DNA of 64,000 nt from Hanstruepera neustonica (lineage in GTDB: Bacteria; Bacteroidota; Bacteroidia; Flavobacteriales; Flavobacteriaceae): NCBI RefSeq assembly GCF_002895005.1, contig NZ_POWF01000006.1, forward strand, positions 1 through 64,000. The letters are read 5' to 3'. The notes beneath the pieces are model-generated. The model did no database searches, was not told the origin of the DNA, and was given only the letters and a program-made list of their open reading frames with translations. A program made the translations under genes and the position numbers. Below are positions 9,498-19,077 of this stretch, one piece after another; position 1 is the first letter of the stretch; each line of letters starts with the position of its first letter.

Positions 9498-10192
9498 TGT
9501 CAAAAACTCTTTCCAATAAGGACAATCTTCAAGTTTTATATGAAGACAATCATATTATTATTGTCAATAAACGTGCTGGTGATATTGTTCAAGGCGATAA
9601 AACTGGTGACAAACCATTAAGTGATGTCATTAAAGACTATTTAAAAGACAAATACAACAAACCTGGCAATGTTTATCTAGGAGTTGTCCATAGGCTAGAT
9701 AGACCAACAACTGGTATTGTCTTGTTTTCAAAAACCAGTAAAGCCTTACCACGACTAAACAAACTCTTTGCTGAAAAAAAAGCAAGTAAAACTTATTGGG
9801 CATTGGTGAAAAACGTACCCAGTAACACAGAAGGCACATTGGTGCATTGGCTAAAAAAGAATCCAAAAAATAATAAATCCACAGCCTATATCAAAGAAAC
9901 GGAAGGTTCCAAAAAAGCCATTCTTCACTATAAAGTTATCCGAGCTTTAGACAACTATATTCTATTGGAAATTTCCTTGGAAACTGGTCGGCACCATCAA
10001 ATACGAAGTCAACTTGCTAGTATTGGTTGCCCAATAAAAGGAGATTTAAAGTATGGATTTGATAGAAGTAACAAAGATGGTAGTATTAGTTTACATGCTC
10101 GAAAATTAGAATTCAACCATCCCGTTTCTAATGAATCCATATCAGTTATGGCACCACTCCCTAAAGACCCTGTTTGGGACGCTTGTTTATAA
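9497..10192 (+). CDS. RluA-family pseudouridine synthase
   Basis: 231 residues, beginning with GTG at 9497, which overlaps the panB stop (TAGTG). Motifs are LYEDNHIIIVNKRAGDIVQGD and GVVHRLDRPTTGIVLFSKT, which carries the catalytic Asp, then LLEISLETGRHHQIRSQLASIGCPIKGDLKYG and the C-terminal SLHARKLEFNHPV. There is no S4 RNA-binding domain, so it belongs with the short RluA-like group rather than RluD. It isomerises uridine to pseudouridine in rRNA or tRNA; the target site cannot be told from sequence. Its 3' end overlaps the convergent histidine kinase gene by 6 bp. Confidence 0.93.
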   Translation: MSKTLSNKDNLQVLYEDNHIIIVNKRAGDIVQGDKTGDKPLSDVIKDYLKDKYNKPGNVYLGVVHRLDRPTTGIVLFSKTSKALPRLNKLFAEKKASKTYWALVKNVPSNTEGTLVHWLKKNPKNNKSTAYIKETEGSKKAILHYKVIRALDNYILLEISLETGRHHQIRSQLASIGCPIKGDLKYGFDRSNKDGSISLHARKLEFNHPVSNESISVMAPLPKDPVWDACL

Positions 10193-11017
10193 ATTGATTT
10201 GTTGTGCTTTTCTGTAAGGGTAATCAATTTTCAATGAGGTTCCTTTGCCTTCTCTAGAATCCAACTTGAATTGCGCATTAATTAAATCGGCTCTATTTTT
10301 CATATTTAATAAGCCTGCCCCATTTTCAACCGTTTTGGAATTGAATCCTTTACCATCATCTCTGGCATCCAAGATTAATCGATCTTCCAAATATTGAATC
10401 GATACCAAAAAATTTTCTGCGGAAGCATATTTTATAGTATTGGATAAAAACTCCTGAAATATTCTAAATAAAATGATACTGTCCTTTTGATTTTGAAATA
10501 ATTCAGAATTGCCTTCAACGGTTAACGTTGCGTTTAATATTTGTAACCTATTCAATCTATCAATTTCATTTTGAACAGACTCCTGAAATCCCTTGTTAGC
10601 AATAACATCGGTATTTAATGATTTGGACAAAGCCCTTACTTCTCGTAAGCTATCCTTAACAACATCTTTGGTTTCTGTAAATTGTTCTTTAATAGCTTCA
10701 TCAACTGAAGTAGCCATAATACTCAATTGCATATTGGCTACAGACAGTAACTGACCAATATTGTCATGTAATTCTTGACCAATATTCTTAAGAGTTTGTT
10801 CTTGAATTTCAATTTGGGTATTGGAAATTTCTTCTTCAAATGCTTGTTGTTGTTTTATTTTATCTAAAATAAGTTTGTTTTTTCGCTTTTGAAAAACAAT
10901 AAAAAAAATGATAAACAAAGCAGTAATAAATGTTAATACCACTAACATATAAATTAGTAAATACCTTTCTGCTACGGTTGTAACTGGTTGATTTTGTGAT
11001 ATAATAAAGTTAATCAT
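10187..11017 (-). CDS. Sensor histidine kinase, HisKA_3 (NarL/LuxR-partner) type
   Basis: 276 residues. There is one strong membrane helix (about 19-42), then a coiled-coil stretch and a HisKA_3 dimerisation segment with the phosphoacceptor in GQELHDNIGQLL (His84). An HATPase domain has the N-box FLSNTIKYA and the G-boxes DDGKGFN and GAGLLNMKNRADLI. Kinases of this type normally pair with a NarL/FixJ-type regulator, but none lies nearby. The start overlaps the end of the upstream polytopic membrane gene by 8 bp, implying translational coupling, so the membrane protein may be its sensor. The short periplasmic segment makes direct ligand sensing by the kinase unlikely. Confidence 0.93.
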   Translation of the reverse strand: MINFIISQNQPVTTVAERYLLIYMLVVLTFITALFIIFFIVFQKRKNKLILDKIKQQQAFEEEISNTQIEIQEQTLKNIGQELHDNIGQLLSVANMQLSIMATSVDEAIKEQFTETKDVVKDSLREVRALSKSLNTDVIANKGFQESVQNEIDRLNRLQILNATLTVEGNSELFQNQKDSIILFRIFQEFLSNTIKYASAENFLVSIQYLEDRLILDARDDGKGFNSKTVENGAGLLNMKNRADLINAQFKLDSREGKGTSLKIDYPYRKAQQINL

Positions 11018-11714
11018 GCTTCGGTCTGCAATATATTAAAGCAAAGGTAAATAATGAGTACATAAATACATTTATCAAAAGTCTTATGGTCCATTTCAAA
11101 ACAACATAGTCCATGTCTGACTTGGTTGAATATCTATCAAAAAAAATCAATGGAGTTTCAATTATCATCCAAATAAAAATTCCAGTCGCCACATAAAAGC
11201 TCAATGTCTTGTAAAAGTTTAGCAGCTTTTCAGAATTTAACATTTCTAAAAAATAAAGCAACGCACAAATTATTATTATAAAAACATGTGACAACAAAAT
11301 TGGTTTAGCATTAGTAGCCATAAAATTGTTAAAACTAAAAAGCATATACCCACAAGAGAAAAACAAAAACAAAACTGTTACGTATTTTATTATTCTTTTA
11401 GACATTAAAGATTTAATATTGTTATAGAAATACCAAGAGAAGAAAATAGTACTTCCTATAGACCAACAAATGTTATATACCCAAAAATTTTTTTCGAACA
11501 ATGTATCTTTTATATAATCCTGAAGTCCAAAACGAATAGCATATCGTGGATAAGACGCAATTAATTCAAAAAGCAAAACATAACACAAAAAATAAATAAA
11601 ATATCTAGATGTAATGCTTTTGTAATTTTTTAATACAATTAAGCCAGTTATTACAGACATGGCAATAACTGACTTATGAATTATAGGATAAAAATTTATT
11701 AAGAATTCTTTCAT
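11010..11714 (-). CDS. Polytopic membrane protein coupled to a histidine kinase
   Basis: 234 residues with about seven hydrophobic segments: near 13-26, 38-55, 83-100, 110-128, 140-157, 170-190 and 208-228. No enzymatic motif was recognised. The pattern resembles integral sensor modules that are often fused to kinases, but here the two are separate, overlapping genes. The start lies 5 bp from the stop of the 172-residue gene upstream, so all three (11720, 11010, 10187) form one transcription unit. Role inferred: signal-input subunit of the kinase at the inner membrane. Confidence 0.75.
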   Translation of the reverse strand: MKEFLINFYPIIHKSVIAMSVITGLIVLKNYKSITSRYFIYFLCYVLLFELIASYPRYAIRFGLQDYIKDTLFEKNFWVYNICWSIGSTIFFSWYFYNNIKSLMSKRIIKYVTVLFLFFSCGYMLFSFNNFMATNAKPILLSHVFIIIICALLYFLEMLNSEKLLNFYKTLSFYVATGIFIWMIIETPLIFFDRYSTKSDMDYVVLKWTIRLLINVFMYSLFTFALIYCRPKHD

Positions 11715-11719
11715 TAAAA

Positions 11720-12238
11720 TTAGTTAGGGTAATTGGCACTCGGAGGGTCACCAGGATCACCGTTATCCAAGCCATCACCTCCAGGAATATCACCACCTCC
11801 AACACGTTTAAAGTTTAAGAATGAACTATTTCCTTCCGATAACGACTCACTACCAGTTGGCACCATAAACATAGTGGTATAGCCAGGTGTTTTACCATCT
11901 GGATGTGCACCTAGATAAATGCGAATACCATCCATATCATAACCTAAAGCTGTTGCTTGGCTATCGGCATAACGCAAATAATTATTCATGTCAACCAAAG
12001 AATACCAAGACGAGCGATTATCTAAATTAGGACCTCCAAATATAGAGTCACTAACTAAATTATAACGAACATTATAAGCTGAACTCAAGACTTTAGCTTG
12101 GCTAGATGTAATAACACCTGAAGGTTTTACAATTGGTGCTGCAGCCATTTCTGTTGTCCCAGCACAACTCGGACATAAATAGTAGGTTGCCAAAGCACCT
12201 ATTAAGGCACCAATGACTAATAACGATAGTTTTTTCAT
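11720..12238 (-). CDS. Membrane-anchored protein of unknown function, first gene of the kinase operon
   Basis: 172 residues. A single N-terminal membrane helix with Gly/Ala packing (SLLVIGALIGALATYYLC) is followed by CPSC, which could be a redox or metal pair. The outer part (about 30-172) includes AYNVRYNLVSDSIFGGPNLDNRSSWYSLVDMNNYL and a Gly/Asp/Pro-rich tail. No known domain was recognised. The helix is not followed by a cleavage site, so it is probably a tethered periplasmic domain. Being first in the operon, it is a candidate stimulus receptor or target of the two-component system. Confidence 0.7.
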   Translation of the reverse strand: MKKLSLLVIGALIGALATYYLCPSCAGTTEMAAAPIVKPSGVITSSQAKVLSSAYNVRYNLVSDSIFGGPNLDNRSSWYSLVDMNNYLRYADSQATALGYDMDGIRIYLGAHPDGKTPGYTTMFMVPTGSESLSEGNSSFLNFKRVGGGDIPGGDGLDNGDPGDPPSANYPN

Positions 12239-12284
12239 GTTTATTTCTGTTTGGTTATTTATATTCTTAAAGTTAACAAAAAAA

Positions 12285-13823
12285 TTAGCCTAGCCAACCT
12301 TCCCTGTCTAAACTTCTATATTGAATGGCTTCACTAATGTGATTACCATTGATATTCTCTGACTGTTCTAAATCCGCAATAGTACGAGCGACTTTTAAAA
12401 TCCGATCGTAAGCTCTAGCCGATAGGTTCAAACGCTCCATAGCTGTTTTCAACAACTGTAAGGATGCTTCATCTAATTGACAGTATTTACGAATTTGCTT
12501 GGTATTCATTTGGGCATTGTAATGCACTTTGTCAGAATCTTCAAAGCGTTTGGTTTGAATTTCGCGGGCAGCTGTTACGCGCTTTCTGATATCCACTGAT
12601 GATTCGGCTTTACGATCATCCGATAATTTTTCAAAAGGTACTGGTGTCACTTCAATATGAATATCAATTCTATCTAATAATGGTCCAGATATCTTACTTA
12701 AATAACGTTGCATTTCAGCTGGCGAAGACGTTACTGGGGCGTCTGGGTCATTAAAATAACCTCCGGGACTTGGATTCATACTGGCAACCAACATAAAAGA
12801 TGAAGGATAAGTCACCGTAAATTTTGCTCGAGATATCGTGACTTCCCGATCTTCCAATGGTTGGCGCATAACCTCCAAAACTTCGCGTTTAAATTCGGGC
12901 AATTCATCCAAAAACAAAACGCCATTATGTGATAAGGATATTTCTCCCGGTTGTGGGTAACTGCCTCCTCCAACAAGTGCTACGTTCGAAATTGTGTGAT
13001 GTGGACTTCTAAAGGGTCTTTGGGACATCAATCCGGTATTTTCTTTAACACGACCTACTACGGAGTGAATTTTAGTAGTTTCTAAAGCTTCACTCAATGT
13101 CATGGGTGGTAGAATACTCGGTAGACGTTTAGCCAACATGGTTTTACCAGCGCCTGGCGGACCAATTAAAATGATGTTATGCCCTCCTGCCGCTGCAATT
13201 TCCATACAACGCTTAATACCCTCCTGACCTTTGACATCACTAAAATCAAACTCGGGGAAATTGAGTTGTTTCTCAAACTCCTCTCGCGTATTAACAATGG
13301 TTTGTTCTAATGGCTCTCCTTTATCAAAATAATCAATGACCTGTTTAATGTTATCGACACCATAAACTTCCAAATTATTCACGATTGCTGCTTCCTTGGC
13401 ATTTTGCTTGGGTAGTATAAAACCTTTAAAACCTTCTTCACGTGCTTTAATGGCTATGGGTAATGCGCCTTTAATGGGTTGCAAGGTACCATCCAAGGAC
13501 AATTCGCCCATAATCAGGAAATCTTCTAAATTATCGGCTTTAATTTGGTCTGATGCAGTCAAAATACCAATGGCCAAGGTTAGATCATAAGCACTACCTT
13601 CTTTGCGTAAATCGGCCGGTGACATGTTAATGATAATCTTTTTACCCGGTATTTTATAACCATTATTCTGCAGAGCAGCAGCTATCCGGAAATTACTTTC
13701 CTTGATAGCATTATCTGGAAGCCCAACCAAGTGATATCCAATGCCTTTGTCGACATTCACCTCAACAACAACCGTTGACGCTTCAACCCCAAACACCGCA
13801 CTAGCAAAGACTTTTTTGAGCAT
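12285..13823 (-). CDS. comM: YifB/ComM family Mg-chelatase-like AAA+ ATPase
   Basis: 512 residues, full length. An N-terminal Lon-protease-like fold (1 to about 165, [27 protein letters not shown]) is followed by the Mg-chelatase AAA+ core. The Walker A is [16 protein letters not shown] and the Walker B segment is [25 protein letters not shown]. The sensor region is [12 protein letters not shown]-terminal lid (about 420-512) contains [22 protein letters not shown]. In characterised relatives ComM is a hexameric helicase that extends branch migration during natural transformation. It is a single gene, with a membrane-protein operon after it and a small lipoprotein gene before it. Confidence 0.95.
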   Translation of the reverse strand: MLKKVFASAVFGVEASTVVVEVNVDKGIGYHLVGLPDNAIKESNFRIAAALQNNGYKIPGKKIIINMSPADLRKEGSAYDLTLAIGILTASDQIKADNLEDFLIMGELSLDGTLQPIKGALPIAIKAREEGFKGFILPKQNAKEAAIVNNLEVYGVDNIKQVIDYFDKGEPLEQTIVNTREEFEKQLNFPEFDFSDVKGQEGIKRCMEIAAAGGHNIILIGPPGAGKTMLAKRLPSILPPMTLSEALETTKIHSVVGRVKENTGLMSQRPFRSPHHTISNVALVGGGSYPQPGEISLSHNGVLFLDELPEFKREVLEVMRQPLEDREVTISRAKFTVTYPSSFMLVASMNPSPGGYFNDPDAPVTSSPAEMQRYLSKISGPLLDRIDIHIEVTPVPFEKLSDDRKAESSVDIRKRVTAAREIQTKRFEDSDKVHYNAQMNTKQIRKYCQLDEASLQLLKTAMERLNLSARAYDRILKVARTIADLEQSENINGNHISEAIQYRSLDREGWLG

Positions 13824-13907
13824 TAAAATTTAGTTTAAAATAAAAGTAAGAAAATTCAACTAAAATTTTTAATCAAAATAAATATATTTTAATGTTATTT
13901 ATATTAG

Positions 13908-14312
13908 CTAATTGTTGGCCACCATAACCAAATCGACAATTTTATCTTTATTGTTATCAATAAATAAGATATTGTCATAAACTACAGCATCACCAACACT
14001 ACCAATCACAACATCTCCTTTAGATAATGATAAACCTTCTTCGCTGTCATCATCTTTTAGATTCTTAATATCTTCAAAATTACTACCTACACCAAAACCA
14101 TCTTTTGTTTTGAACTTATTTGAATACACAATAATTGTATTGATTTTATTATTCGAATCAACTTTAATATAAAAATCCTTGTCATCATAAGAATTAGTCA
14201 AAATATCATTCAACTTAAACACACCAATTTTTGTCTTTGTTATAATATTATGATCATTGTAATTACAAGACAATAGAACTAATAGAATTACTACTATAAT
14301 TGATTTTTTCAT
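13908..14312 (-). CDS. Small hypothetical lipoprotein
   Basis: 134 residues. The signal MKKSIIVVILLVLLSC ends in a lipobox Cys, followed by a very polar, Asn/Asp/Lys-rich domain with FIDNNKDKIVDLVMV near the end. Base composition is more AT-rich than the neighbours. No family was recognised. It sits between yifB and the yheT-type gene on the same strand with about 84-100 bp on either side, so it probably has its own promoter. Location inferred: periplasmic face of a membrane. Confidence 0.6.
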   Translation of the reverse strand: MKKSIIVVILLVLLSCNYNDHNIITKTKIGVFKLNDILTNSYDDKDFYIKVDSNNKINTIIVYSNKFKTKDGFGVGSNFEDIKNLKDDDSEEGLSLSKGDVVIGSVGDAVVYDNILFIDNNKDKIVDLVMVANN

Positions 14313-14412
14313 AATTTAATTAATCGTTTCAGATTTTAATTAAAACTCATTCAAAAGGGAAGAATTATAGCTCTAATATATTAAAAACCAAGATATGATG
14401 ATTAATTTAATT

Positions 14413-15381
14413 TTAGTGTATACCTTTTTCTAGAACAAACTCCAAAGCTCGCCTTTCATTATAATAATGCTTGCCATACAAATGAAAACCCACGTGACCT
14501 CCATGCTTTGGCATTTCTAAAAACAAATCAGGATTTTGCTTGGCTTCTTTAACTGGGTAACATTCCGGTGACAAAAAGGAATCGTTCAGGGCATTGATAA
14601 TTAAGGTTGGTGTATGGATATTAGGTAGAAACTGCAGACTACTACATTGCGCATAATAATCTAAAGCGTCTGAAAAGCCGTGTGCTTTGGATGTGTAGAC
14701 ATCATCAAAATCCTTCAGCGTTTTAATGGAATTTATTGCTTCAATAGATAACGCATCAGTATGCTTCTTTTGTTTTTTGCGAAGTCTGTTAACAAGATAT
14801 TTTTTAAAATTTTCATGATAAGCCACATTCTTGAACTTATGTAACTCTTTACACGAACCATGTAAGTCACAAGGAACTGAAACAGCGATAGCTGCTTTTA
14901 TTTCATTTGGAATAGTATCACGCTCTCCAAGGTATTTTAGTAACATATTCCCGCCCAGACTGAATCCATTTAAAGTGATTTCGGAATAGGTTTTGGTTGC
15001 CAAAATATGATTGAGAATGGCTTCTAAATCCTCTGTTGCACCTGAATGATACGAACGATATTTTAAATTATCCTCACCACTACAGCCTCTAAAATTGACA
15101 CATACAGCATCAAAACCATTATTATTGAATAGCTTTGCAACACCTGTCATATAGGGTCGTTGCGCATGTCCTTCCAAGCCATGTAACACAATGATAAGCT
15201 TATCGGTTTTTGAATTTGCAAAACTCCAATCCAAATCTAAAAAGTCTTCGTCAGGAAGTGTTATACGTTCTCTGTTTTGTTCGACTCCATGAACACGACG
15301 AACCAATCCCGAATAAATGGTTGATACATGACCATTTTTAAAAAACAAAGGCGCTTTGTATGAGGGTTCTACTATAGGCAT
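14413..15381 (-). CDS. YheT-family alpha/beta hydrolase
   Basis: 322 residues. The N-terminal LFFKNGHVSTIYSGLVRR is typical of the YheT/ABHD1-3 group. The oxyanion strand is LIIVLHGLEGHAQRPYM, followed by FDAVCVNFRGCSGE. The nucleophile elbow GFSLGGN carries the Ser, TLIINALNDSFLSP the acidic residue region, and PKHGGHVGF the catalytic His. The family contains carboxylesterases of unclear natural substrate. The start is 2 bp after the adenine deaminase stop, so the two genes are co-transcribed. Confidence 0.93.
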   Translation of the reverse strand: MPIVEPSYKAPLFFKNGHVSTIYSGLVRRVHGVEQNRERITLPDEDFLDLDWSFANSKTDKLIIVLHGLEGHAQRPYMTGVAKLFNNNGFDAVCVNFRGCSGEDNLKYRSYHSGATEDLEAILNHILATKTYSEITLNGFSLGGNMLLKYLGERDTIPNEIKAAIAVSVPCDLHGSCKELHKFKNVAYHENFKKYLVNRLRKKQKKHTDALSIEAINSIKTLKDFDDVYTSKAHGFSDALDYYAQCSSLQFLPNIHTPTLIINALNDSFLSPECYPVKEAKQNPDLFLEMPKHGGHVGFHLYGKHYYNERRALEFVLEKGIH

Positions 15382-15383
15382 AT

Positions 15384-17003
15384 CTAGACTTCCAATGATG
15401 TAAATTGAAACTTTGTCCCGTCAAACAGGCCTTTATCACTCAATTTTAACGATGGTATAACCAATAAAGCCATAAAACTTAGAGTCATATAGGGTGCATG
15501 TAATGTGCTTCCAAGTTGTTTCGCCATCTTATCCAATTTGGCATAAGCGTTACCAATGGTTTCAGCATCTTGACCACTCATGATTCCAGCTACAGGAAGC
15601 GGAACTATTTGCTCATCAGCTTCAGAAACGGCACAGACACCGCCTTTGTTTTCAATGATTAGATTTACCGCCTTACATATCATCTCATCAGAAACACCGA
15701 CAGCAATAATATTATGGGAATCATGGCCAACCGAACTGGCTATAGCACCTGATTTTAATCCAAAATTTTTAATGAAAGCCAAAGCCGGTTTATCATTATT
15801 ATATCGATTAACAACCGTCATCTTTAAAACATCATTTTCAATATTGGAAACTAAATTGCCATTTTTGGAAGTGGTTTTCTCAATAAGCTCATTGGTTATC
15901 AATTGACCTTCCAATGCTTCAATGACGCGGATTTTTTCAGTAGAGGATGCCACTATAAAATCATGGACAGATTTTTTTTGGGTATTGAAATTATTCAGAA
16001 TTTGAAAAGGCGTAGACCGAATTTTAGATTCACCTTCATTAAAAACCAATTGCCCATCTATATATGTTTGTAAAGTTTTGAAATCTTTTAAGTCTTCAAC
16101 AACAATACAATCGGCTTTGTCACCAACTTTTAAAAGACCTATATCTAAATTGTAATGTTTTACTGGGTTTATACAAGCAGCTTGAAGTACTTTAAAAATA
16201 TCAATTCCTTTTTTTACTGCTCTGGCGCATAATTGATTGATATGCCCTAACAATAAATCGTCTGGGTGCTTATCATCACTACAAAACATCATATTGTTAT
16301 AATGTTCAGGCAGCAAATCTATTAAAGCTTCAAAATTTTTGGCAGCACTACCCTCTCTGATTAAAATCTTCATGCCTTTTTGAAGTTTCTCCAATCCTTC
16401 ATCATAAGTGAAACATTCGTGATCTGTCGAAATGCCTGCTTTAATATATTTGGTTAGGTCTTTACCTCGTAATCCTGGGGCATGACCATCCAAAGGTTTA
16501 TTAAACTGTTTTGCCCAGCTTATTTTTTTTAGTACTTCGTCGTCATCAAAAATTACTCCCGGATAATTCATCATTTCGGCTAAATACTTAATATCTGGAT
16601 TTGCCATTAATTCCTTGATACCTTCTGAATCTATAGTAGCTCCAGCCGATTCAAAATTTGTTGCTGGCACGCAAGATGGTGCTCCAAAATTGAATTTAAA
16701 TGGTGTTTGTTTACCGTTTTCAATCATGAATTTTACGCCTTCAATTCCCAAAACATTAGCAATTTCATGAGGGTCAGACACTGTTGCAACGGTTCCATGC
16801 TTAACAGCAACTCTAGCGAATTCACTTGGCACCAACATAGAGCTTTCAATATGGATGTGGGCATCAATAAAACCAGGTAAAATAAAATGGTTGACATTAT
16901 GGTCTTTTTCAACAATGCTGGCTATTTTACCATTTTTAAAAGTAATTTCTCCTTTAAAAATGCGTCTATTCGGGATGTCTACTATTTGACCTTTAAGTAT
17001 CAT
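15384..17003 (-). CDS. ade: Adenine deaminase
   Basis: 539 residues, amidohydrolase superfamily. The metal motif is [19 protein letters not shown], followed by [40 protein letters not shown] and [13 protein letters not shown]. The C-terminal part contains [24 protein letters not shown] and SGGDAE-like [10 protein letters not shown], both typical of adenine deaminase. It hydrolyses adenine to hypoxanthine and ammonia in purine salvage, using Mn or Fe. It is the first gene of a two-gene unit with the YheT hydrolase; the terminator of dsbD lies between its start and the dsbD gene. Confidence 0.95.
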   Translation of the reverse strand: MILKGQIVDIPNRRIFKGEITFKNGKIASIVEKDHNVNHFILPGFIDAHIHIESSMLVPSEFARVAVKHGTVATVSDPHEIANVLGIEGVKFMIENGKQTPFKFNFGAPSCVPATNFESAGATIDSEGIKELMANPDIKYLAEMMNYPGVIFDDDEVLKKISWAKQFNKPLDGHAPGLRGKDLTKYIKAGISTDHECFTYDEGLEKLQKGMKILIREGSAAKNFEALIDLLPEHYNNMMFCSDDKHPDDLLLGHINQLCARAVKKGIDIFKVLQAACINPVKHYNLDIGLLKVGDKADCIVVEDLKDFKTLQTYIDGQLVFNEGESKIRSTPFQILNNFNTQKKSVHDFIVASSTEKIRVIEALEGQLITNELIEKTTSKNGNLVSNIENDVLKMTVVNRYNNDKPALAFIKNFGLKSGAIASSVGHDSHNIIAVGVSDEMICKAVNLIIENKGGVCAVSEADEQIVPLPVAGIMSGQDAETIGNAYAKLDKMAKQLGSTLHAPYMTLSFMALLVIPSLKLSDKGLFDGTKFQFTSLEV

Positions 17004-17039
17004 AATTCTATTTTGGTAAAGCTACTTTATTTCCATAAA

Positions 17040-17064
17040 AAAAGCGAGAACTAGTCTCGCTTTT
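17040..17064 (-). terminator. Intrinsic terminator of the pabB-tilS-dsbD operon
   Basis: A 10-bp stem AAAAGCGAGA / TCTCGCTTTT with a 5-nt loop lies 19 bp past the dsbD stop. It is followed by a run of seven U on the minus strand. Confidence 0.8.
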
Positions 17065-17082
17065 ATATATCCAAAGATAAGT

Positions 17083-19077
17083 TTATTGTCTTTTAAAAGC
17101 TTCAACACCTTGTACTAACCAATCATAATATTCATCCACATTTGGTGTATAAGCAACCGCCTTACTAATATCATCGCCATTAGTGTTTTGAATAACATAC
17201 AAGGGTTGGGCATTGGTATTATAATTTAACTGTTGGTATTCTAACCATTTGTGACCATAGGTTGTGATTTTATTTCCAGTGAGTTCAGACTCATATTGTT
17301 CACTGGCAGGAAGTTTTCTTCTATCATCAACGTACAAGGAAATCAGTACAAGCTCGTTGTTCAAGAGGTTGAAAATACGATCATCAATCCATACCTGCTC
17401 CTCCATTTTTCTACAATTCACACAAGTAATTCCGGTGAAGTCCAACATGACTGGCTTGTTTACTTTTTTAGCATAGGCCAATCCCGTATCATAATCATGG
17501 AACGCTACAATATCATGTGGTCCATAATGAGCTCCTTCAGGTAAATCCAAATGCTTACCAGATGAAGCATTGGCCACTTGCTTTTTCGTGTACCCAACAC
17601 CATATGGCGATTCGCTATTGGTGCTCATAGGTGGCGGAAATCCACTAATTAATTTTAGAGGTGCACCCCAAAGACCTGGTATCATATACACGGTAAATGC
17701 CAAGGTTATCAATGCCATACACAGTCTGCCTACAGAAATGTGTTCTAAAGGCGAATCGTGAGGCAATCGAATTTTTCCTAATAAATACAGACCTAGTGTT
17801 CCAAAAATGGCTATCCAAATGGCTAAAAATACTTCGCGTTCCAAAAAGTGCCATTCCAATACCAAATCGACCATGGATAAAAATTTGAAGGCAAAGGCTA
17901 GTTCCAAAAATCCTAGCACAACTTTGACTGTATTCAACCAGCCTCCAGATTTCGGTAAGGAATTTAACCAACTTGGAAAAAAGGCAAATAAGGCAAATGG
18001 CAACGCAATAGCAGAAGAAAAACCTAACATACTAATAATTGGGGCTATACCACCTTTGGTTGCTGCGTCTAACAAGGCTGTCCCTGCAATAGGAAACGTA
18101 CATGAAAATGACACAACAGCCAATGCCAGTGCCATAAAGAAAATCCCAACAATTCCACCTCTATTCGCACCACTATCCACTTTATTAACCCATGAGTTAG
18201 GCAACATGATTTCAAATGCCCCTAAAAATGAAAAGGCAAAAACCAATAAGGCAATGAACATAATCATGTTGAACGTAACACCGGTTGAAAATTCATACAT
18301 GGCATTGCTACCAAACATTGCTGAAACTGCCGTACCTAATAAGGTGTAAATGACAATAATAAAAAAGCCATATAACAGTGCGTTTCTAATACCTTGTCCC
18401 CTTGTTTTACTTTGTTTCGTAAAAAAGCTTACTGTCATTGGAATCATCGGAAACACACAAGGAGTCAATAAAACCAAAAAGCCTAAAAAGAAGGCTGTAA
18501 AAAAGATACTCCACAAACTTTTAGAATCCGTTTCTGGAGCTTTGGATATGGGCGAATTGGCGTCTTGAATGGTCGCTTCTGGTTCTTTCTTTATGATTTC
18601 ATTTAAGGATGTTTCAGAGCCATTTAATTTGAAGGTTACTGTTTTTTGGGGATAGAGGCATTTTTCATCATCGCAAACCTGAAAGGCAATATCAACCGAT
18701 ATATCTTTTAAATCCTGATTGATCAGTTCAATTTTTTGAGTAAAGGTCGCTTCATAATCAAAGTAGTTCAAATCCATCTCAAACACTTTATCAAAAGCCG
18801 TGATATATGGACTTTCCATCACTTTACCAATAAGTTTGAAGTTATCGACCGTATCTATAGAGTCAAAAATAAACTCGGTTGGCATGGGTCCACCTTCTGG
18901 CAATTCTTGCGAATACATATGCCAGTGTTCTTCAATATCAGCTTCAAAAATTAGATTGTATTCTGATTCAGACAACTTTTCGACTTTAGTTTCCCATTTA
19001 ACCGGATCTAAAATCTGTGCTTGAGCTGAAAAAATTGAAAATAATACGATGAATAAAGAAAGTATATTACGTTTCAT
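17083..19077 (-). CDS. dsbD: Thiol:disulfide interchange protein DsbD
   Basis: 664 residues. A Sec signal (about 1-20, ending SAQAQ) is followed by an N-terminal DsbD-alpha-like immunoglobulin domain (about 25-160, with the Cys pair VCDDEKCLYPQ). A polytopic domain (about 190-470) has the Cys of LTPCVFPMIPM and SFSCTFPIAGTALL. The C-terminal thioredoxin domain (about 540-664) carries the active site FTGITCVNCRKME. DsbD passes electrons from cytoplasmic thioredoxin to periplasmic proteins, including cytochrome maturation and disulfide isomerase partners. The start overlaps the tilS stop region by 11 bp, and a terminator follows. All three Cys pairs needed for the relay are present. Confidence 0.96.
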   Translation of the reverse strand: MKRNILSLFIVLFSIFSAQAQILDPVKWETKVEKLSESEYNLIFEADIEEHWHMYSQELPEGGPMPTEFIFDSIDTVDNFKLIGKVMESPYITAFDKVFEMDLNYFDYEATFTQKIELINQDLKDISVDIAFQVCDDEKCLYPQKTVTFKLNGSETSLNEIIKKEPEATIQDANSPISKAPETDSKSLWSIFFTAFFLGFLVLLTPCVFPMIPMTVSFFTKQSKTRGQGIRNALLYGFFIIVIYTLLGTAVSAMFGSNAMYEFSTGVTFNMIMFIALLVFAFSFLGAFEIMLPNSWVNKVDSGANRGGIVGIFFMALALAVVSFSCTFPIAGTALLDAATKGGIAPIISMLGFSSAIALPFALFAFFPSWLNSLPKSGGWLNTVKVVLGFLELAFAFKFLSMVDLVLEWHFLEREVFLAIWIAIFGTLGLYLLGKIRLPHDSPLEHISVGRLCMALITLAFTVYMIPGLWGAPLKLISGFPPPMSTNSESPYGVGYTKKQVANASSGKHLDLPEGAHYGPHDIVAFHDYDTGLAYAKKVNKPVMLDFTGITCVNCRKMEEQVWIDDRIFNLLNNELVLISLYVDDRRKLPASEQYESELTGNKITTYGHKWLEYQQLNYNTNAQPLYVIQNTNGDDISKAVAYTPNVDEYYDWLVQGVEAFKRQ

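Noticed and set aside
17807-18349. 180-residue plus-strand frame opposite dsbD
   Set aside because: Antisense to a clear DsbD membrane domain; low-complexity composition and no ribosome site.
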